From Chitinibacter bivalviorum (GTDB taxonomy: Bacteria; Pseudomonadota; Gammaproteobacteria; Burkholderiales; Chitinibacteraceae), in assembly GCF_013403565.1 (NCBI RefSeq), contig NZ_CP058627.1, positions 1,674,001 through 1,738,000 of the forward strand: a stretch of 64,000 bases of DNA, read 5' to 3'. Positions 16,307-26,263 of this stretch are shown here, piece after piece. Position 1 is the first letter of the stretch, and each line of letters starts with the position of its first letter. Position numbers and translations under genes: made by a program. Below the pieces are notes generated by a model that worked only from the letters and a program-made list of their open reading frames with translations, was not told the DNA's origin and ran no database searches.

Positions 16307-18247
16307 TTATTTACGCAATAACAAGGCCAAATATTCTTCACGCTCTTCATCGGTCAAACCACCGTTGGCATCGCGATATTCGAGCTGGCTCTTGCGATCC
16401 AGTGTAGAACTTCGATCCTGACTTTGCGCTGCTGTTTGCAAAGTATCTTGCAACTCGGCCTGCAATTCCTCGTCATCAAAACGATCAAACATCCCCTGCG
16501 ACTCAGCCTGCACCTGCACCAAACGAGCATACAAAGGCTCATCGCGCCAATGCTCTAGCAAAGCCTGAGGCAAAATATCTGCCTGCGAGCGGACATATTG
16601 CAACACCGAGCGCACAGCACCAGCAAAGCCCTGTTGCGACCAATTCGTTTCCACTTCAGCGCAAGCCTGCAACAGGCTGGGCTTATACAAAATCAACTGC
16701 AACACCCGCAATAATGGATCTTGCCGTGGACGTGGCGGTAAGGGCACGCGCTGCGGTTCATCACTATTCCAGCGTTTTGACCGCCCACCTGAAAATGCAC
16801 CGCTGCGCTTTGGCCGCCATTGCTTTTGCTGGAACTGCCGTTTTGGCGGCGAAAAATCTCCCGTTGCATAATCGCGCTCGACAGCGAAATCAGCGGAACT
16901 ATCATTTGGGTATTGCTCAGCAGAGCTTGATTTATATTGCTTGGAATTAGATACCCCAGAAAGCAATAGACTCATCTCTTCCATCGTCAATTGGCACAAC
17001 TCAGCCAATCGTTTGCTCAGCATTAACTTTAAAATAGGGGCGAGTGTTAATTGTTCAAGATAAGGCTGCGTCAAACGCAATAACTTAGCCCGCCCCTCTT
17101 CCATTGTTAAATCAACTTGTGCCGACAATTCTTTCAGCAAATACTGCGACAGAGGCAGTGCATCTTGCACGATCAATTGCTCAAATTGCGCTTTTCCAAA
17201 TTCCTGTACATAAGAATCGGGATCATGCTCAGCCGGCAAAAACAGAAAGCGCAATTCTTTGCCATCTCGCACTTCGGGCATGCTGTTTTCCAGCGCCCGC
17301 CATGCGGCTCGTCGTCCCGCCTTATCGCCATCAAAGCCAAACACCACTTCGTCGGCCAACTTTAGTAGCTTTCGAATATGCTCGGGCGTACACGCCGTCC
17401 CCAACGAGGCAACCGCATATTCAACACCATGCTGATGCAGCATGACGACGTCCATATAACCTTCGGCCACGAGCACGCGCCCATGATCGCGAATCGCGGC
17501 ACGCGCTTGCGGCAAACCATAGAGCTCGCGACCCTTTTCAAAGACCGGCGTTTCTGGCGAATTAAGGTATTTGGGCTCACCCTGCCCCATAACACGCCCA
17601 CCAAAACCGATGATTTGGCTGCGCTGATTCATGATTGGAAACATCACGCGATCGCGAAAACGATCATAGCGCCGTTTTGTTTCTTCTTTATCAATCACCA
17701 AACCCGCCTCAGCGAGGGTTTTATTCCAGTCGTAATCGGCAAAAGCGGTTTTGAGTGGCTGCCAGTCGTCGCCACCCGGTGCAAAACCCAAACCAAAACG
17801 CGCCGCCGTCTTACCAGTCACGCCGCGCTTTTTGAAATATTCAATTGCCTGCGGCGCAGTCTTTAATTGGGCGCGATAAAAATCAAACGCCGTTTTGAGC
17901 ACATCGTAGATGCCAGGGGCTTTTTTTTGCTCTTCGGTTTGCGGCTTATCCTCGACGGGCACCTGCATCCCGACTGATTCTGCCAACTGCCGCACGGCAT
18001 CTGGAAAACTCAGCGCCTGATGCTCCATCACAAAGCTCAGCGCCGAGCCGTGCGCACCACACCCAAAGCAATGATAAAACTGCTTGGTCTGACTGACGGT
18101 AAACGAGGGGGATTTTTCTTTATGAAATGGGCAGCAGGCCATGTAATTTTGGCCCGCCTTTTTGAGCGGCAGATAGCGCTCAACCACGTCGACAATATCA
18201 ACGCGATTGAGCAAATCCTGAATAAAATCTTCAGGGATACGCGCCAT
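16307..18247 (-). CDS. dnaG: DNA primase
   Basis: Start ATG 18247 (MARIPEDFIQ), 646 aa. The N-terminal CHC2 zinc ribbon is visible as CCPFHKEKSPSF followed by YHCFGCG. The TOPRIM core has the catalytic VAEGYMDV and the metal-binding GFDGDKAGRRA. The C-terminal region is the DnaB-interacting helical bundle. It makes RNA primers for DNA replication. It lies 9 bp after yqeY in the macromolecular-synthesis operon. Confidence 0.97.
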   Translation of the reverse strand: MARIPEDFIQDLLNRVDIVDVVERYLPLKKAGQNYMACCPFHKEKSPSFTVSQTKQFYHCFGCGAHGSALSFVMEHQALSFPDAVRQLAESVGMQVPVEDKPQTEEQKKAPGIYDVLKTAFDFYRAQLKTAPQAIEYFKKRGVTGKTAARFGLGFAPGGDDWQPLKTAFADYDWNKTLAEAGLVIDKEETKRRYDRFRDRVMFPIMNQRSQIIGFGGRVMGQGEPKYLNSPETPVFEKGRELYGLPQARAAIRDHGRVLVAEGYMDVVMLHQHGVEYAVASLGTACTPEHIRKLLKLADEVVFGFDGDKAGRRAAWRALENSMPEVRDGKELRFLFLPAEHDPDSYVQEFGKAQFEQLIVQDALPLSQYLLKELSAQVDLTMEEGRAKLLRLTQPYLEQLTLAPILKLMLSKRLAELCQLTMEEMSLLLSGVSNSKQYKSSSAEQYPNDSSADFAVERDYATGDFSPPKRQFQQKQWRPKRSGAFSGGRSKRWNSDEPQRVPLPPRPRQDPLLRVLQLILYKPSLLQACAEVETNWSQQGFAGAVRSVLQYVRSQADILPQALLEHWRDEPLYARLVQVQAESQGMFDRFDDEELQAELQDTLQTAAQSQDRSSTLDRKSQLEYRDANGGLTDEEREEYLALLLRK

Positions 18248-18256
18248 CAATAATCC

Positions 18257-18697
18257 TTAAGCCAGACGAGCTTTGATGAGCTTACTCACCTCAGCCATAT
18301 CGGCACGACCCGCCAATTTTGGCTTCAGATCGCCCATAATTTTACCCATGCTAGCTGGCGTACTACCGTGAGTAGCAATGGCCTCATCCAAATACACGGC
18401 GATTTCGTCGCTCGTTAATTGTTGCGGCATGTAATCGGCCAACACCACCAATTCGGCCTTTTCTTTATCCGCCAAATCCAGCCGCTGCGCGGCTTCAAAC
18501 TGGGAAATACTGTCTTTGCGCTGCTTGACCATTTTTTCAATAATGGCGGCGATATCGGCATCTGATAATTCGATACGCTCATCCACTTCGCGCTGCTTCA
18601 TAGCGGCCAACAACAAACGAATCGTCCCCAAACGCTCAACTTGCTTCTCTTTCATTGCCGTTTTCATATCAGCAGTAATTTGCGCTTTCAAACTCAT
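18257..18697 (-). CDS. yqeY: GatB/YqeY-domain protein
   Basis: Start ATG 18697 (MSLKAQITAD), 146 aa; the frame extends 7 codons further upstream without support. A YqeY-type protein with the conserved TIRLLLAAMKQREVDERIEL segment and the C-terminal GKIMGDLKPKLAGRADM motif. It resembles the tail domain of the GatB amidotransferase subunit, but its own cellular role is not settled. It sits between rpsU and dnaG, a placement common in beta- and alphaproteobacteria. Confidence 0.92.
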   Translation of the reverse strand: MSLKAQITADMKTAMKEKQVERLGTIRLLLAAMKQREVDERIELSDADIAAIIEKMVKQRKDSISQFEAAQRLDLADKEKAELVVLADYMPQQLTSDEIAVYLDEAIATHGSTPASMGKIMGDLKPKLAGRADMAEVSKLIKARLA

Positions 18698-18760
18698 TTT
18701 TGGCTCCAATCTAAGCAATCATCGATAGTGCAACAGTATAAACACGAAGGCTATAAACAA

Positions 18761-18787
18761 CAAAAGGCCGCACTTGGCGACCTTTTG
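18761..18787 (-). terminator. Stem-loop after rpsU
   Basis: The stem CAAAAGG/CCTTTTG, with an inner CGC/GCG, lies 20 bp beyond the rpsU stop on the minus strand, followed by TTGTTT. The weak U-tract suggests partial termination, letting some transcription through to yqeY-dnaG-rpoD. Confidence 0.6.
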
Positions 18788-18806
18788 CTTTATTGCAGGC
18801 TAACTC

Positions 18807-19019
18807 TTAGTAGAGTTTAGCTGGCAATTGCTGGCTACGCAGACGTTTGTGTTGGCGCTTAACAGCGGCAGCCAATTTACGTTTACGTTCAGCAGTTGGC
18901 TTCTCATAGAACTCGCGAGCACGAAGTTCGGTGAGCAGGCCAGTTTTTTCAACAGAACGCTTGAAGCGGCGCATTGCTACTTCGAACGGTTCGTTTTCTT
19001 TAACGCGAACTGAAGGCAT
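18807..19019 (-). CDS. rpsU: 30S ribosomal protein S21
   Basis: 70 aa starting [20 protein letters not shown] at ATG 19019; the open frame upstream (to 19112) is not part of the protein. The basic C-terminus ([20 protein letters not shown]) is typical of S21. First gene of the macromolecular-synthesis operon, divergent from tsaD, with the promoters of both in the 174-bp gap. Confidence 0.97.
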   Translation of the reverse strand: MPSVRVKENEPFEVAMRRFKRSVEKTGLLTELRAREFYEKPTAERKRKLAAAVKRQHKRLRSQQLPAKLY

Positions 19020-19193
19020 TAATCGAGTCCTGTGTAAATAAATGCAATAGCCAAAAACGGCTAGAGAACTAGTAAAGGGTGGCATTATCCCCAATTTCTC
19101 CACACTTGTCAAAGCATGAAAAGCATCAAAGGCTTTATTGTTGCGCCTACGCCAGCTACCATACTGTTTTTGCTGTTTATCTAGGTTGGCAAT

Positions 19194-20219
19194 ATGCTGG
19201 TTTTGGGGATTGAATCATCTTGTGATGAGACAGGGGTCGCATTATACGACACCGAGAAGGGTTTACTCGCACATCAGTTGCATACCCAAATCGCCATGCA
19301 CAGCGAATACGGTGGCGTAGTGCCTGAACTTGCTTCGCGCGATCATATTCGCCGGGTATTGCCATTGACCAGCGCCTGTCTCGCCGATACCAAGCTCGCT
19401 TTAAGTGATATTGACGCGATTGCATATACCGCCGGCCCAGGCCTAGCGGGTGCACTGCTTGTGGGCGCCTCGGTGGCCAACGCGATGGCGTTTGCGCTCA
19501 ATAAGCCAACCATCGCCGTTCATCACCTCGAAGGGCATTTACTTTCACCTTGCCTTGCCGACCCAGCGCCCGAATTTCCGTTTGTCGCACTACTCGTGTC
19601 GGGTGGACACACGCAGCTCATGGCCGTGCACGGCATTGGGCATTATGAATTACTCGGCGAAACCGTCGATGACGCAGCCGGTGAAGCATTTGATAAATCT
19701 GCCAAATTACTCGGCCTGGGCTACCCGGGTGGGCCTGCGCTGTCAAAACTCGCGGATACCGGAGACGCCAGCCGCTTTACCCTGCCACGCCCGATGCTGC
19801 ACTCTGGCACCTTGGATATGAGCTTTTCCGGTTTGAAAACCGCAGTACTGAATTTAGTAACGCAGCAAACTCAAGAAAAACCGCTCGACGACGCAACACG
19901 CGCCGACATTTGCGCGGCATTCCAAGCAGCCATCGTCGAAGTATTACTCAAGAAATCACTCGCGGCGCTCAAACAAACCGGCATGAAGCGCTTAGTCATT
20001 GCGGGGGGCGTGGGCGCCAATCGCCAACTGCGCGCAGCGCTGGATGATGCAGCCAAAAAACGCAAACTGGAAGTTTTCTACCCGCCACTCGCCCTCTGCA
20101 CCGATAACGGCGCGATGATTGCCTACGCTGGCGCGCAGCGATTGAAATTTCAGCAAACGGCAGGCTCATTTGCCATTCAACCGCGCTGGGATTTAGCCAG
20201 CTTAGCCAGAACGGAATAA
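19194..20219 (+). CDS. tsaD: tRNA N6-threonylcarbamoyladenosine transferase TsaD
   Basis: A 341-aa ASKHA-fold protein that transfers the threonylcarbamoyl group to A37 of ANN-decoding tRNAs, acting with TsaB, TsaE and TsaC. It starts [19 protein letters not shown] and carries the metal-binding HLEGH motif, [10 protein letters not shown], and a C-terminal [12 protein letters not shown]. Divergent from rpsU, an arrangement widely conserved in proteobacteria. Confidence 0.97.
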   Translation: MLVLGIESSCDETGVALYDTEKGLLAHQLHTQIAMHSEYGGVVPELASRDHIRRVLPLTSACLADTKLALSDIDAIAYTAGPGLAGALLVGASVANAMAFALNKPTIAVHHLEGHLLSPCLADPAPEFPFVALLVSGGHTQLMAVHGIGHYELLGETVDDAAGEAFDKSAKLLGLGYPGGPALSKLADTGDASRFTLPRPMLHSGTLDMSFSGLKTAVLNLVTQQTQEKPLDDATRADICAAFQAAIVEVLLKKSLAALKQTGMKRLVIAGGVGANRQLRAALDDAAKKRKLEVFYPPLALCTDNGAMIAYAGAQRLKFQQTAGSFAIQPRWDLASLARTE

Positions 20220-20228
20220 ACTCCATTC

Positions 20229-20277
20229 GGGTATTGCCATGCAAAGCAATAATTAAAAGACTTTCAGAGCAATACCC
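20229..20277. other. Inverted repeat between convergent genes
   Basis: GGGTATTGC (20229-20237) and GCAATACCC (20269-20277) form a perfect 9-bp stem with a 31-nt loop, between the ends of tsaD and the MgtC-like gene. There is no clear U-tract, so it may be a weak bidirectional transcript end or a 3'-protecting hairpin. Confidence 0.5.
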
Positions 20278-20282
20278 CTCCG

Positions 20283-21050
20283 TTAATTGCGGGCATGCGT
20301 GAGTTGATAATCCTCCAAGCCATCGAGCTGCGATAACACTTGCGCCAATTGCCCCAAAGGCGAGCCAGCACGTTTATCGTGCGCCACACAGACAAAATGC
20401 CACTCTTGTCGCCCCTGCTGCAAATCAATCGTTACCGTGCCGCCCGCCAAATCATAGCCATGGGTATGCACAAAACCACGTAATACATGCTCAGAGGAAG
20501 GATGCCCCACACGAAACCGCAAACGAACGCCGATCGCTGGGCGTGAAGGCAAATAGCCCTCCAAACGAGCGCCCCACATCATCAGCCCCGCCGATAGCAT
20601 CGATAAAATAATCGCCGCCAAATAAAAACCAACCCCCACCAAGACCCCGATGACCGACGCCACCCAAATCGACGCCGCAGTAGTCAGCCCGCTGATGTTC
20701 ATCCCCTCTTTCATGATCACACCAGCGCACAGAAAACCGACCCCCGTGAGCACACCTTGAATAACCCGGGTTGGATCGCCACTCAATACCGAAGGTGATA
20801 TTTGCTGATTGACCAATTGACCGCCGTACCAGTGATTGGGAAAACCAGCCACAATCACAGCGGCCGCCGAAGCCATACACACCAAAGCATAAGTCCTCAT
20901 TCCCGCTGCGCGTCCGTGGTAACTGCGCTCATACCCCAGCAACAGGCCCAAAACCAAGGCCACCAGCAGGGTAAATATGATCTGCGCATTGGCGCGCATT
21001 TCGGCGTACGACCAGAAATCCAACACGTTTTTCGTAACAAAATCGACCAT
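20283..21050 (-). CDS. MgtC/SapB-family membrane protein
   Basis: Start ATG 21050 (MVDFVTKNVL), preceded by GGGAGGT at a good distance; longer frames up to 21131 lack such a site. The product is 255 aa. The N-terminal half has several membrane segments with the family motif GLLLGYERSYHGRAAGMRTY and GVGFLCAGVIMKEG. The C-terminal about 85 residues form a soluble ACT-like domain. Members are linked to magnesium homeostasis or modulation of membrane ATPases; the exact function here is unknown. Confidence 0.88.
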   Translation of the reverse strand: MVDFVTKNVLDFWSYAEMRANAQIIFTLLVALVLGLLLGYERSYHGRAAGMRTYALVCMASAAAVIVAGFPNHWYGGQLVNQQISPSVLSGDPTRVIQGVLTGVGFLCAGVIMKEGMNISGLTTAASIWVASVIGVLVGVGFYLAAIILSMLSAGLMMWGARLEGYLPSRPAIGVRLRFRVGHPSSEHVLRGFVHTHGYDLAGGTVTIDLQQGRQEWHFVCVAHDKRAGSPLGQLAQVLSQLDGLEDYQLTHARN

Positions 21051-21177
21051 CGCACACCTCCCTGCCACCAAATCTGCCATATGGCTGACGTCTATCATCC
21101 TTTCATTAAAGCGCCAAACCGACAGCGCCACCGAAGTTATTTAACCCATTTCCAGACCTAAGTACGCGCCCCATAAA

Positions 21178-21200
21178 AAAACCCGCCACCGGCGGGTTTT
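21178..21200 (-). terminator. Intrinsic terminator
   Basis: The stem AAAACCCGCC/GGCGGGTTTT with loop ACC lies 29 bp beyond the stop of the FAH-family gene. It is followed on the minus strand by TTTT after the stem. Confidence 0.88.
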
Positions 21201-21228
21201 AATCAATCATCCAGCTAATGAATCTTGC

Positions 21229-21885
21229 CTATGCGGCAGCCAAGACTTCAAACTCAGCAACAAGCCGATTCGGCCACGCCAGTTGCAAGCGATCCCCCGC
21301 CACAATCGGCCCCACACCTTCGGGCGTACCGCTATAAATCAAATCACCCGCTTGCAGCGTGAACTTGCTTGAGAGCCAAGCGATCAATTGCGCCACGGAA
21401 AACGCCATCTGCTGCGTTTGCGCCGATTGGCGGAGCTCTCCATTGATATGCAATGTAAATGCTTGGCAGGTCGGATCAATATCCGCAGCAGGAACAAAGT
21501 CACTCAGCACCGCCGCGCCGTCAAAGCCTTTCGCCAAGGTCCAAGGGTTACCCGCTTTTTTAGCGGCCGCTTGCACGTCACGTGCAGTCAAATCCAAGCC
21601 CAAACCATAAGCAACCACATGCTGGAGCGCAGCTGCCTGATCAATATTTTTACCCCCCTCACCAATCAACACCACAAGCTCCAACTCATGGTGCACATCG
21701 TTCGACCAAGCGGGCAATACAATCGGTGCGCCAGGCTGCAAAACCGCTGAATTAGGCTTAATAAAGATCATCGGCTCATCCGCAATGGTCGAACCCATTT
21801 CCTTGGCGTGAGCGACATAATTGCGTGCCACACAAAAAATATTATTAATCCGATACTGTTGCGAACCGACTTCGATGACCGCCAT
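21229..21885 (-). CDS. Fumarylacetoacetate hydrolase-family protein
   Basis: Start ATG 21885 (MAVIEVGSQQ), with AAGTGAG upstream, 218 aa. Family signatures are visible: CVARNYVAHAKEMG, EPMIFIKPNSAVL, the metal-binding HHELELVVLIG, GYGLGLDLTARDVQ, AKGFDGAAVLSDF and DLIYSGTPEGVGPI. Short single-domain members are metal-dependent hydrolases or decarboxylases acting on acylpyruvates or oxaloacetate. The substrate cannot be fixed from sequence. It stands alone with its own terminator, 24 bp after the CobD-like gene. Confidence 0.92.
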   Translation of the reverse strand: MAVIEVGSQQYRINNIFCVARNYVAHAKEMGSTIADEPMIFIKPNSAVLQPGAPIVLPAWSNDVHHELELVVLIGEGGKNIDQAAALQHVVAYGLGLDLTARDVQAAAKKAGNPWTLAKGFDGAAVLSDFVPAADIDPTCQAFTLHINGELRQSAQTQQMAFSVAQLIAWLSSKFTLQAGDLIYSGTPEGVGPIVAGDRLQLAWPNRLVAEFEVLAAA

Positions 21886-21909
21886 ACACACTCACTTATC
21901 AAATAATGA

Positions 21910-22830
21910 TTAAGACAACCACTGCGCGATCGAAAAGAGCAAAATCACCGCCAGCCACAAGATCGCCGCGCGCCAGACCAAGGCCACCGCGCTCACCAAA
22001 TCTTCGGTACTTGCCTCGGAGCCCACGCCCAGCTCTGGGCGAAATTTCACCGTATGATCTTGATGCAAAGCTTCACCCAAACGGATTCCCAACGCACCTG
22101 CGGCTGAAGCCAGCAAAATACCGTAATCCTGATCCATCCATTGCGCCGCCTGCTCGCGCCAGCAATACACAGCGTCTTCAAAATTTCCCACGATCGCAAA
22201 ACTCACCGCCGCCAAACGCACCGGCACAAAATCGAGCACATCCATGGCCGAATCAGCAAAGCGACCAAATACATCACCATGCCCACCCCATTTTTGCTGC
22301 AACAAACTCGCCGCCCGATAGAGCACTGCGCCTGCGGGCCCAGCAAAAGGCGCCAATACGACAAACCAGAAAATCGTACCGAACACATAACGATGCGAAT
22401 CAATCACGCCTTGCTCGATCGTGAGACGCGCCACTTCATTGTCGCGCAACTCCGAAGTCGATTGCCCAGTCCACCCCCCCAAAAGCTCGCGCGCAGAGCT
22501 TAAATCATCGCGCTGCAAAGCCTTTGAAATCCCCGTGAATGCATAGCTAAATTGCCGAAATCCCATCAGCAAGTACAACACAGCCACATTCCATGCCAGC
22601 GCGGCAAAGACGCTCAAGCTCGTAAACGCCCAATACCCCCCCACCGCACCAACCAGCAATGGGACCACAGCTAGAATCCAGGCATATACCCCATTGCGAT
22701 ACTCACCTGCATTCAAGCTACGCGCCATATTATTGGCGATACGCACAAACATCAGATAAATCGGATTACGATTACTAATCGGACGCAACTGCTCTAAAGC
22801 CAGCGCCAAAATCAATGACAGAATACTCAT
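21910..22830 (-). CDS. CobD/CbiB-like membrane protein
   Basis: Start ATG 22830 ([10 protein letters not shown]), with GAGTGGTGG upstream, 306 aa. It has an N-terminal membrane segment ending ALALEQLRP, several further transmembrane helices, and a C-terminal one ([16 protein letters not shown]). It resembles the CobD/CbiB group annotated in many betaproteobacteria, distantly related to adenosylcobinamide-phosphate synthase. No cobalamin genes are nearby, so a role in B12 synthesis is doubtful. Divergent from sodB. Confidence 0.75.
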   Translation of the reverse strand: MSILSLILALALEQLRPISNRNPIYLMFVRIANNMARSLNAGEYRNGVYAWILAVVPLLVGAVGGYWAFTSLSVFAALAWNVAVLYLLMGFRQFSYAFTGISKALQRDDLSSARELLGGWTGQSTSELRDNEVARLTIEQGVIDSHRYVFGTIFWFVVLAPFAGPAGAVLYRAASLLQQKWGGHGDVFGRFADSAMDVLDFVPVRLAAVSFAIVGNFEDAVYCWREQAAQWMDQDYGILLASAAGALGIRLGEALHQDHTVKFRPELGVGSEASTEDLVSAVALVWRAAILWLAVILLFSIAQWLS

Positions 22831-23044
22831 AAGCCACCACTCATTAATTGCCACACGGCCCATCGTCGCCGTGCTGCGCAAATCTTGTTATAAATCGCAC
22901 TCGACAAAAGCTGCCACGCGAATGCTTTCACGATACCATAGCGACACAAGGCAACCAAACAGAACAATGCCTCTTGAAAAATGCTGCTACAGCGCCATAT
23001 CAGCCGTATCAGCAATGATGACCACCCAACCGGAGATAAAACCC

Positions 23045-23638
23045 ATGGAACACAAATTACCAGAATTGCCATACGCTCAAGACGCACTGGCACCATACAT
23101 GTCAGCCGAGACCTTGTCTTACCACTATGGCAAACATCACCAAACTTATATCACCAACCTGAACAACCTCATCAAAGGTACAGAAAACGAGAGCAAGTCG
23201 CTCGAAGACATCGTTAAAACTGCACCAGCTGGTGGCCTGTACAATAACGCAGCCCAAACTTGGAACCACACTTTCTTCTGGCTGGGCTTTGCTCCAAATG
23301 CTAGCGGCGAAGATCGTGCACCTGCTGGCGCCCTAGCTGATGCCATCGTTGCCAAGTGGGGTTCATTTGACGAATTCAAGAAAGCATTCAATGCCTCTGC
23401 GGCTGGCAACTTCGGCTCAGGCTGGACTTGGTTGGTTAAAAAAGCCGACGGCAGCGTTGATATTGTCAACACTGGCGCGGCGGGCACCCCACTCACGACC
23501 GGCGAAACTGCTTTGCTGACCTGTGACGTTTGGGAGCACGCTTACTATATCGACTACCGCAACAGCCGCCCGAACTACCTTGAAGGCTTCTGGAAATTGG
23601 TAAACTGGGCTGTCGTAGCAGAACGCTTTGCAGCCTAA
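23045..23638 (+). CDS. sodB: Superoxide dismutase (Fe type)
   Basis: Start ATG 23045 ([10 protein letters not shown]), with GGAG about 9 nt upstream; the longer open frame from 22871 is not coding. The product is 197 aa. Metal ligands are visible in [17 protein letters not shown], and [13 protein letters not shown] (Asp and His). The [11 protein letters not shown] segment favours the iron form. It removes superoxide in the cytoplasm. Followed by two terminators. Confidence 0.95.
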   Translation: MEHKLPELPYAQDALAPYMSAETLSYHYGKHHQTYITNLNNLIKGTENESKSLEDIVKTAPAGGLYNNAAQTWNHTFFWLGFAPNASGEDRAPAGALADAIVAKWGSFDEFKKAFNASAAGNFGSGWTWLVKKADGSVDIVNTGAAGTPLTTGETALLTCDVWEHAYYIDYRNSRPNYLEGFWKLVNWAVVAERFAA

Positions 23639-23649
23639 ATCACAAAAAA

Positions 23650-23716
23650 ACGACCTTTTGTCGTAAATTTTTCACAAAAGATCAAAATAAAAAGGCAGCC
23701 ACCAGGCTGCCTTTTT
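23650..23716 (+). terminator. Two terminators behind sodB
   Basis: The first hairpin is ACGAC/GTCGT (23650-23664), followed by AAATTTTT. The second is AAAAAGGCAGCC/GGCTGCCTTTTT with loop ACCA (23689-23716), a strong intrinsic terminator. Confidence 0.88.
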
Positions 23717-24212
23717 GTTTTTCTTTACCCATCAGAAAATACCACTTCAAAATCCGAACCACTCCCCGCAAAGTGGTATTTAATCAATAAAATAATCGGC
23801 CTTAGCAACACCTACAAAATGCAAGGCTATTTTGAGCAGCACAATTGGTCTGCACGCACCTTTACAACGCCAAACCAAACCTTACAAATACAAAAAGACT
23901 ATATTCCACGCGGGTTTTGCGCTCATTAAAGCTATTGACAAGGCATTTGTAGTCTGCAAAATTATCACTACACAACAGCCAAATCCAAGACTTCACAAAA
24001 GCACAATTTGGATTAGCTGTTGAGATGACTGGTATCTAAAAAAACCGCCAGCATCGAAAATACAATCGGATAAGTACACTCGATCGTGCGCAAAACGACG
24101 ACCCAGTCTTACCTCACTCCGTTTGTATGTCGCAGTGGCCAATTGGCCTTCTGTTTGCAAATTGCAAACAAACAACACGACAAATCTAATCCGTAGGATG
24201 AGAGGAAACCAA
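23717..24212. promoter_or_regulatory. Chitinase upstream region with long inverted repeat
   Basis: There is no gene in these 496 bp. The repeat AAATACCACTT (23737-23747) and AAGTGGTATTT (23771-23781) is perfect over 11 bp, with 23 bp between the arms. The arms contain TGGTATT, a word also seen in operators of GntR-type sugar regulators, so control by amino-sugar availability is possible but unproven. The chitinase ribosome site AGAGG is at 24201-24205. Confidence 0.5.
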
Positions 24213-26207
24213 ATGAACTTTCGCTTAAGCGCAGTAGCCACAGTTGTTGCAGTAGCATCCGTTAGTGCATTCGCAGCCGTTGCATGGACCGAAGGTAGCA
24301 CCTACACCGCAGGCACCGTCGTTACTTATAAAAACAATGACTACAAAGCACTCGTAACTCACACCGCTTACGTAGGTGCTGGCTGGACGCCAGATACAAC
24401 ACCCACCTTGTGGACTTTGGTTGGCGCAGCAAGCGCAACCCCAGCTCCAACAGCGGCTCCAACAGCGGCTCCAACAGCAGCTCCAACAGCGGCTCCAACA
24501 GCAGCTCCAACAGCAGCTCCAACTGCGGCACCTACTGCTGCTCCAACTGCAACTCCAGCAGCAGGTAGCTGCACTGCACAAGCTTGGTCAGCGACGGCTT
24601 ACTCTGCTGGCGCTGTAGTTAGCTACAACGGCCGCACATACAAAGCTCAGTGGTATGCAGCAGCTAGCGATATTCCAAAACAAGTAGCTAACTCTTGGGA
24701 CTCTCCATGGTTAGATCAAGGCGCATGCTCAGGTAGTTCTGTGACCGCAGTACCAACAGTTGCTCCAACTACAGCACCAACAGTTGCTCCAACTACAGCA
24801 CCAACAGCTGCTCCAACTACAGCACCAACAGCTGCTCCAACTGCAGCACCAACAGCTGCTCCAACTGCAGCACCAACTGCAGCACCAACTGCAGCACCAA
24901 CTGCGACACCAGTTGCAAATACTGGCACTAAACAAGTTGGTACTTACTTTGCGGAATGGGGCATCTACGGTCGTAGCTTCTACGTGAAAAACATGCAAAC
25001 TAGCGGTCAAGCAGCCAAATTGACCTTCATTAATTACTCGTTTGCTAACACATACAAACAAGCCGATGGCACTTACAAATGCGATGCTAGTATTACTCGC
25101 ACCGAAACCGGCAATGGCGACGGTGGTGACGCTTGGGCTTCATACCAAAAAGGTTTCGATGCGGCATCTTCAGTTGATGGCGTAGCAGATGCTTGGGGTG
25201 CCGATGGCGTAGGCAGCTTGAAAGGTAACTTTGGTCAGCTGAAAAAACTCAAAGCACTCAACCCTAATCTGAAAGTTTTGATTTCGATTGGTGGCTGGTC
25301 TTGGTCTAAAAACTTCTCCGCTGCTGCCGCGACCGACGCAGGCCGTAAAGCACTGGTTTCTTCATGTATCGACCAATACATCAAAGGCAACCTGAAATAC
25401 GATTCAGGCTCTAATGCTGGCGGTCCAGGCACACTGGCAGGCGTATTTGATGGTATCGACATCGACTGGGAATACCCAGGTGTACAAGGTATCGGCTACA
25501 ACTCAGTTGACCCAGTTAACGACAAAGCAAACCATGTGGCTCTGTTCAAAGAGTTCCGCACTCAATTGGATGCTTTGACCGCTCAAACAGGTAAGAAATA
25601 CTACTTCACAACTGCAATTGGTGTCGGCCAAGCTAAATACGATGCAACTAACCCTGCTGCTGCATATGCATATACAGACTGGGTAAACATCATGTCTTAC
25701 GACTACCATGGCTCATGGGATGCGAAGACCGACTTCCAAGCTAACCTGTACAAAGATCCAAGCAGCCCGAATATCGCAGGCGGTGGCGATCCAGCAACGT
25801 ACTACACCGATCACGCAATTAACAGCTTGATCAGCTTGGGCGTACCTGCAAGCAAATTGCAATTGGGCGTACCATTCTATGGCCGCGGTTGGACGGGCGT
25901 AGCAGCTGGTCCAAATGGTGATGGTCTGTATCAATCTGCTAGTGGCGCCGCAAAAGGCACTTACGAAAATGGCTTTGAAGACTACAAAGTTCTGAAAAAT
26001 GCTGCAGGTACTCTACGTACTCACGCCATTACTGGTGACGCGTGGAAATACGACGGCAATAACTTCTGGACTTATGACACTCCAGCCGTAATTCAAAACA
26101 AAGCTGCATATGCAAAAGCTAAAGGCTTGGGCGGTGTATTCAGCTGGTCTGCTGACGGCGACTCAGGTTCTGAATTGGTAAACGCAATGGCGACCGTTAA
26201 TCAATAA
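24213..26207 (+). CDS. Secreted modular GH18 chitinase
   Basis: Start ATG 24213, after AGAGGAAACCAA, 664 aa. The signal peptide spans residues 1 to about 21 (ending SAFA). Next come a CBM5/12-type chitin-binding module (23-71, WTEGSTYTAGTVVTY), a Pro-Thr-Ala linker of repeated PTAA (75-115), a second chitin-binding module between cysteines C120 and C172, and a longer PT-rich linker (179-235). The GH18 catalytic domain covers about 240-664. Its DxxDxDxE motif is DGIDIDWE at 413-420, with E420 as the acid. It cleaves chitin outside the cell. The neighbouring type II-like secretion operon may export it, which is inference. Confidence 0.95.
   Translation: MNFRLSAVATVVAVASVSAFAAVAWTEGSTYTAGTVVTYKNNDYKALVTHTAYVGAGWTPDTTPTLWTLVGAASATPAPTAAPTAAPTAAPTAAPTAAPTAAPTAAPTAAPTATPAAGSCTAQAWSATAYSAGAVVSYNGRTYKAQWYAAASDIPKQVANSWDSPWLDQGACSGSSVTAVPTVAPTTAPTVAPTTAPTAAPTTAPTAAPTAAPTAAPTAAPTAAPTAAPTATPVANTGTKQVGTYFAEWGIYGRSFYVKNMQTSGQAAKLTFINYSFANTYKQADGTYKCDASITRTETGNGDGGDAWASYQKGFDAASSVDGVADAWGADGVGSLKGNFGQLKKLKALNPNLKVLISIGGWSWSKNFSAAAATDAGRKALVSSCIDQYIKGNLKYDSGSNAGGPGTLAGVFDGIDIDWEYPGVQGIGYNSVDPVNDKANHVALFKEFRTQLDALTAQTGKKYYFTTAIGVGQAKYDATNPAAAYAYTDWVNIMSYDYHGSWDAKTDFQANLYKDPSSPNIAGGGDPATYYTDHAINSLISLGVPASKLQLGVPFYGRGWTGVAAGPNGDGLYQSASGAAKGTYENGFEDYKVLKNAAGTLRTHAITGDAWKYDGNNFWTYDTPAVIQNKAAYAKAKGLGGVFSWSADGDSGSELVNAMATVNQ
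24429..24555 (+). repeat. 12-bp tandem repeats encoding the first PTAA linker
   Basis: About nine in-frame copies of a CCAACAGCNGCT-type 12-mer. Codon-level variation is small (GCGGCT/GCAGCT), so copies remain similar enough to recombine and change linker length. Confidence 0.85.
24750..24908 (+). repeat. 12- and 24-bp tandem repeats encoding the second PT-rich linker
   Basis: Repeats of GTTGCTCCAACTACAGCACC and GCTGCTCCAACTGCAGCACC types give alternating PTVAPTTA and PTAA units. Two repeat orders (24 bp and 12 bp) are nested. Confidence 0.85.
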
Positions 26208-26233
26208 ATAGCAAAATTGAAATAACCACCTTG

Positions 26234-26263
26234 AACGCCCCGACTTCGGTTGGGGCGTTTTTT
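26234..26263 (+). terminator. Chitinase terminator
   Basis: The stem AACGCCCC/GGGGCGTT, with the intervening GACTTCGGTT, is followed by TTTT. It lies 27 bp after the chitinase stop. Confidence 0.9.

Noticed and set aside
24225..24581. Cysteine/tryptophan-rich minus-strand ORF
   Set aside because: A translation artefact of the chitinase linker repeats on the opposite strand.
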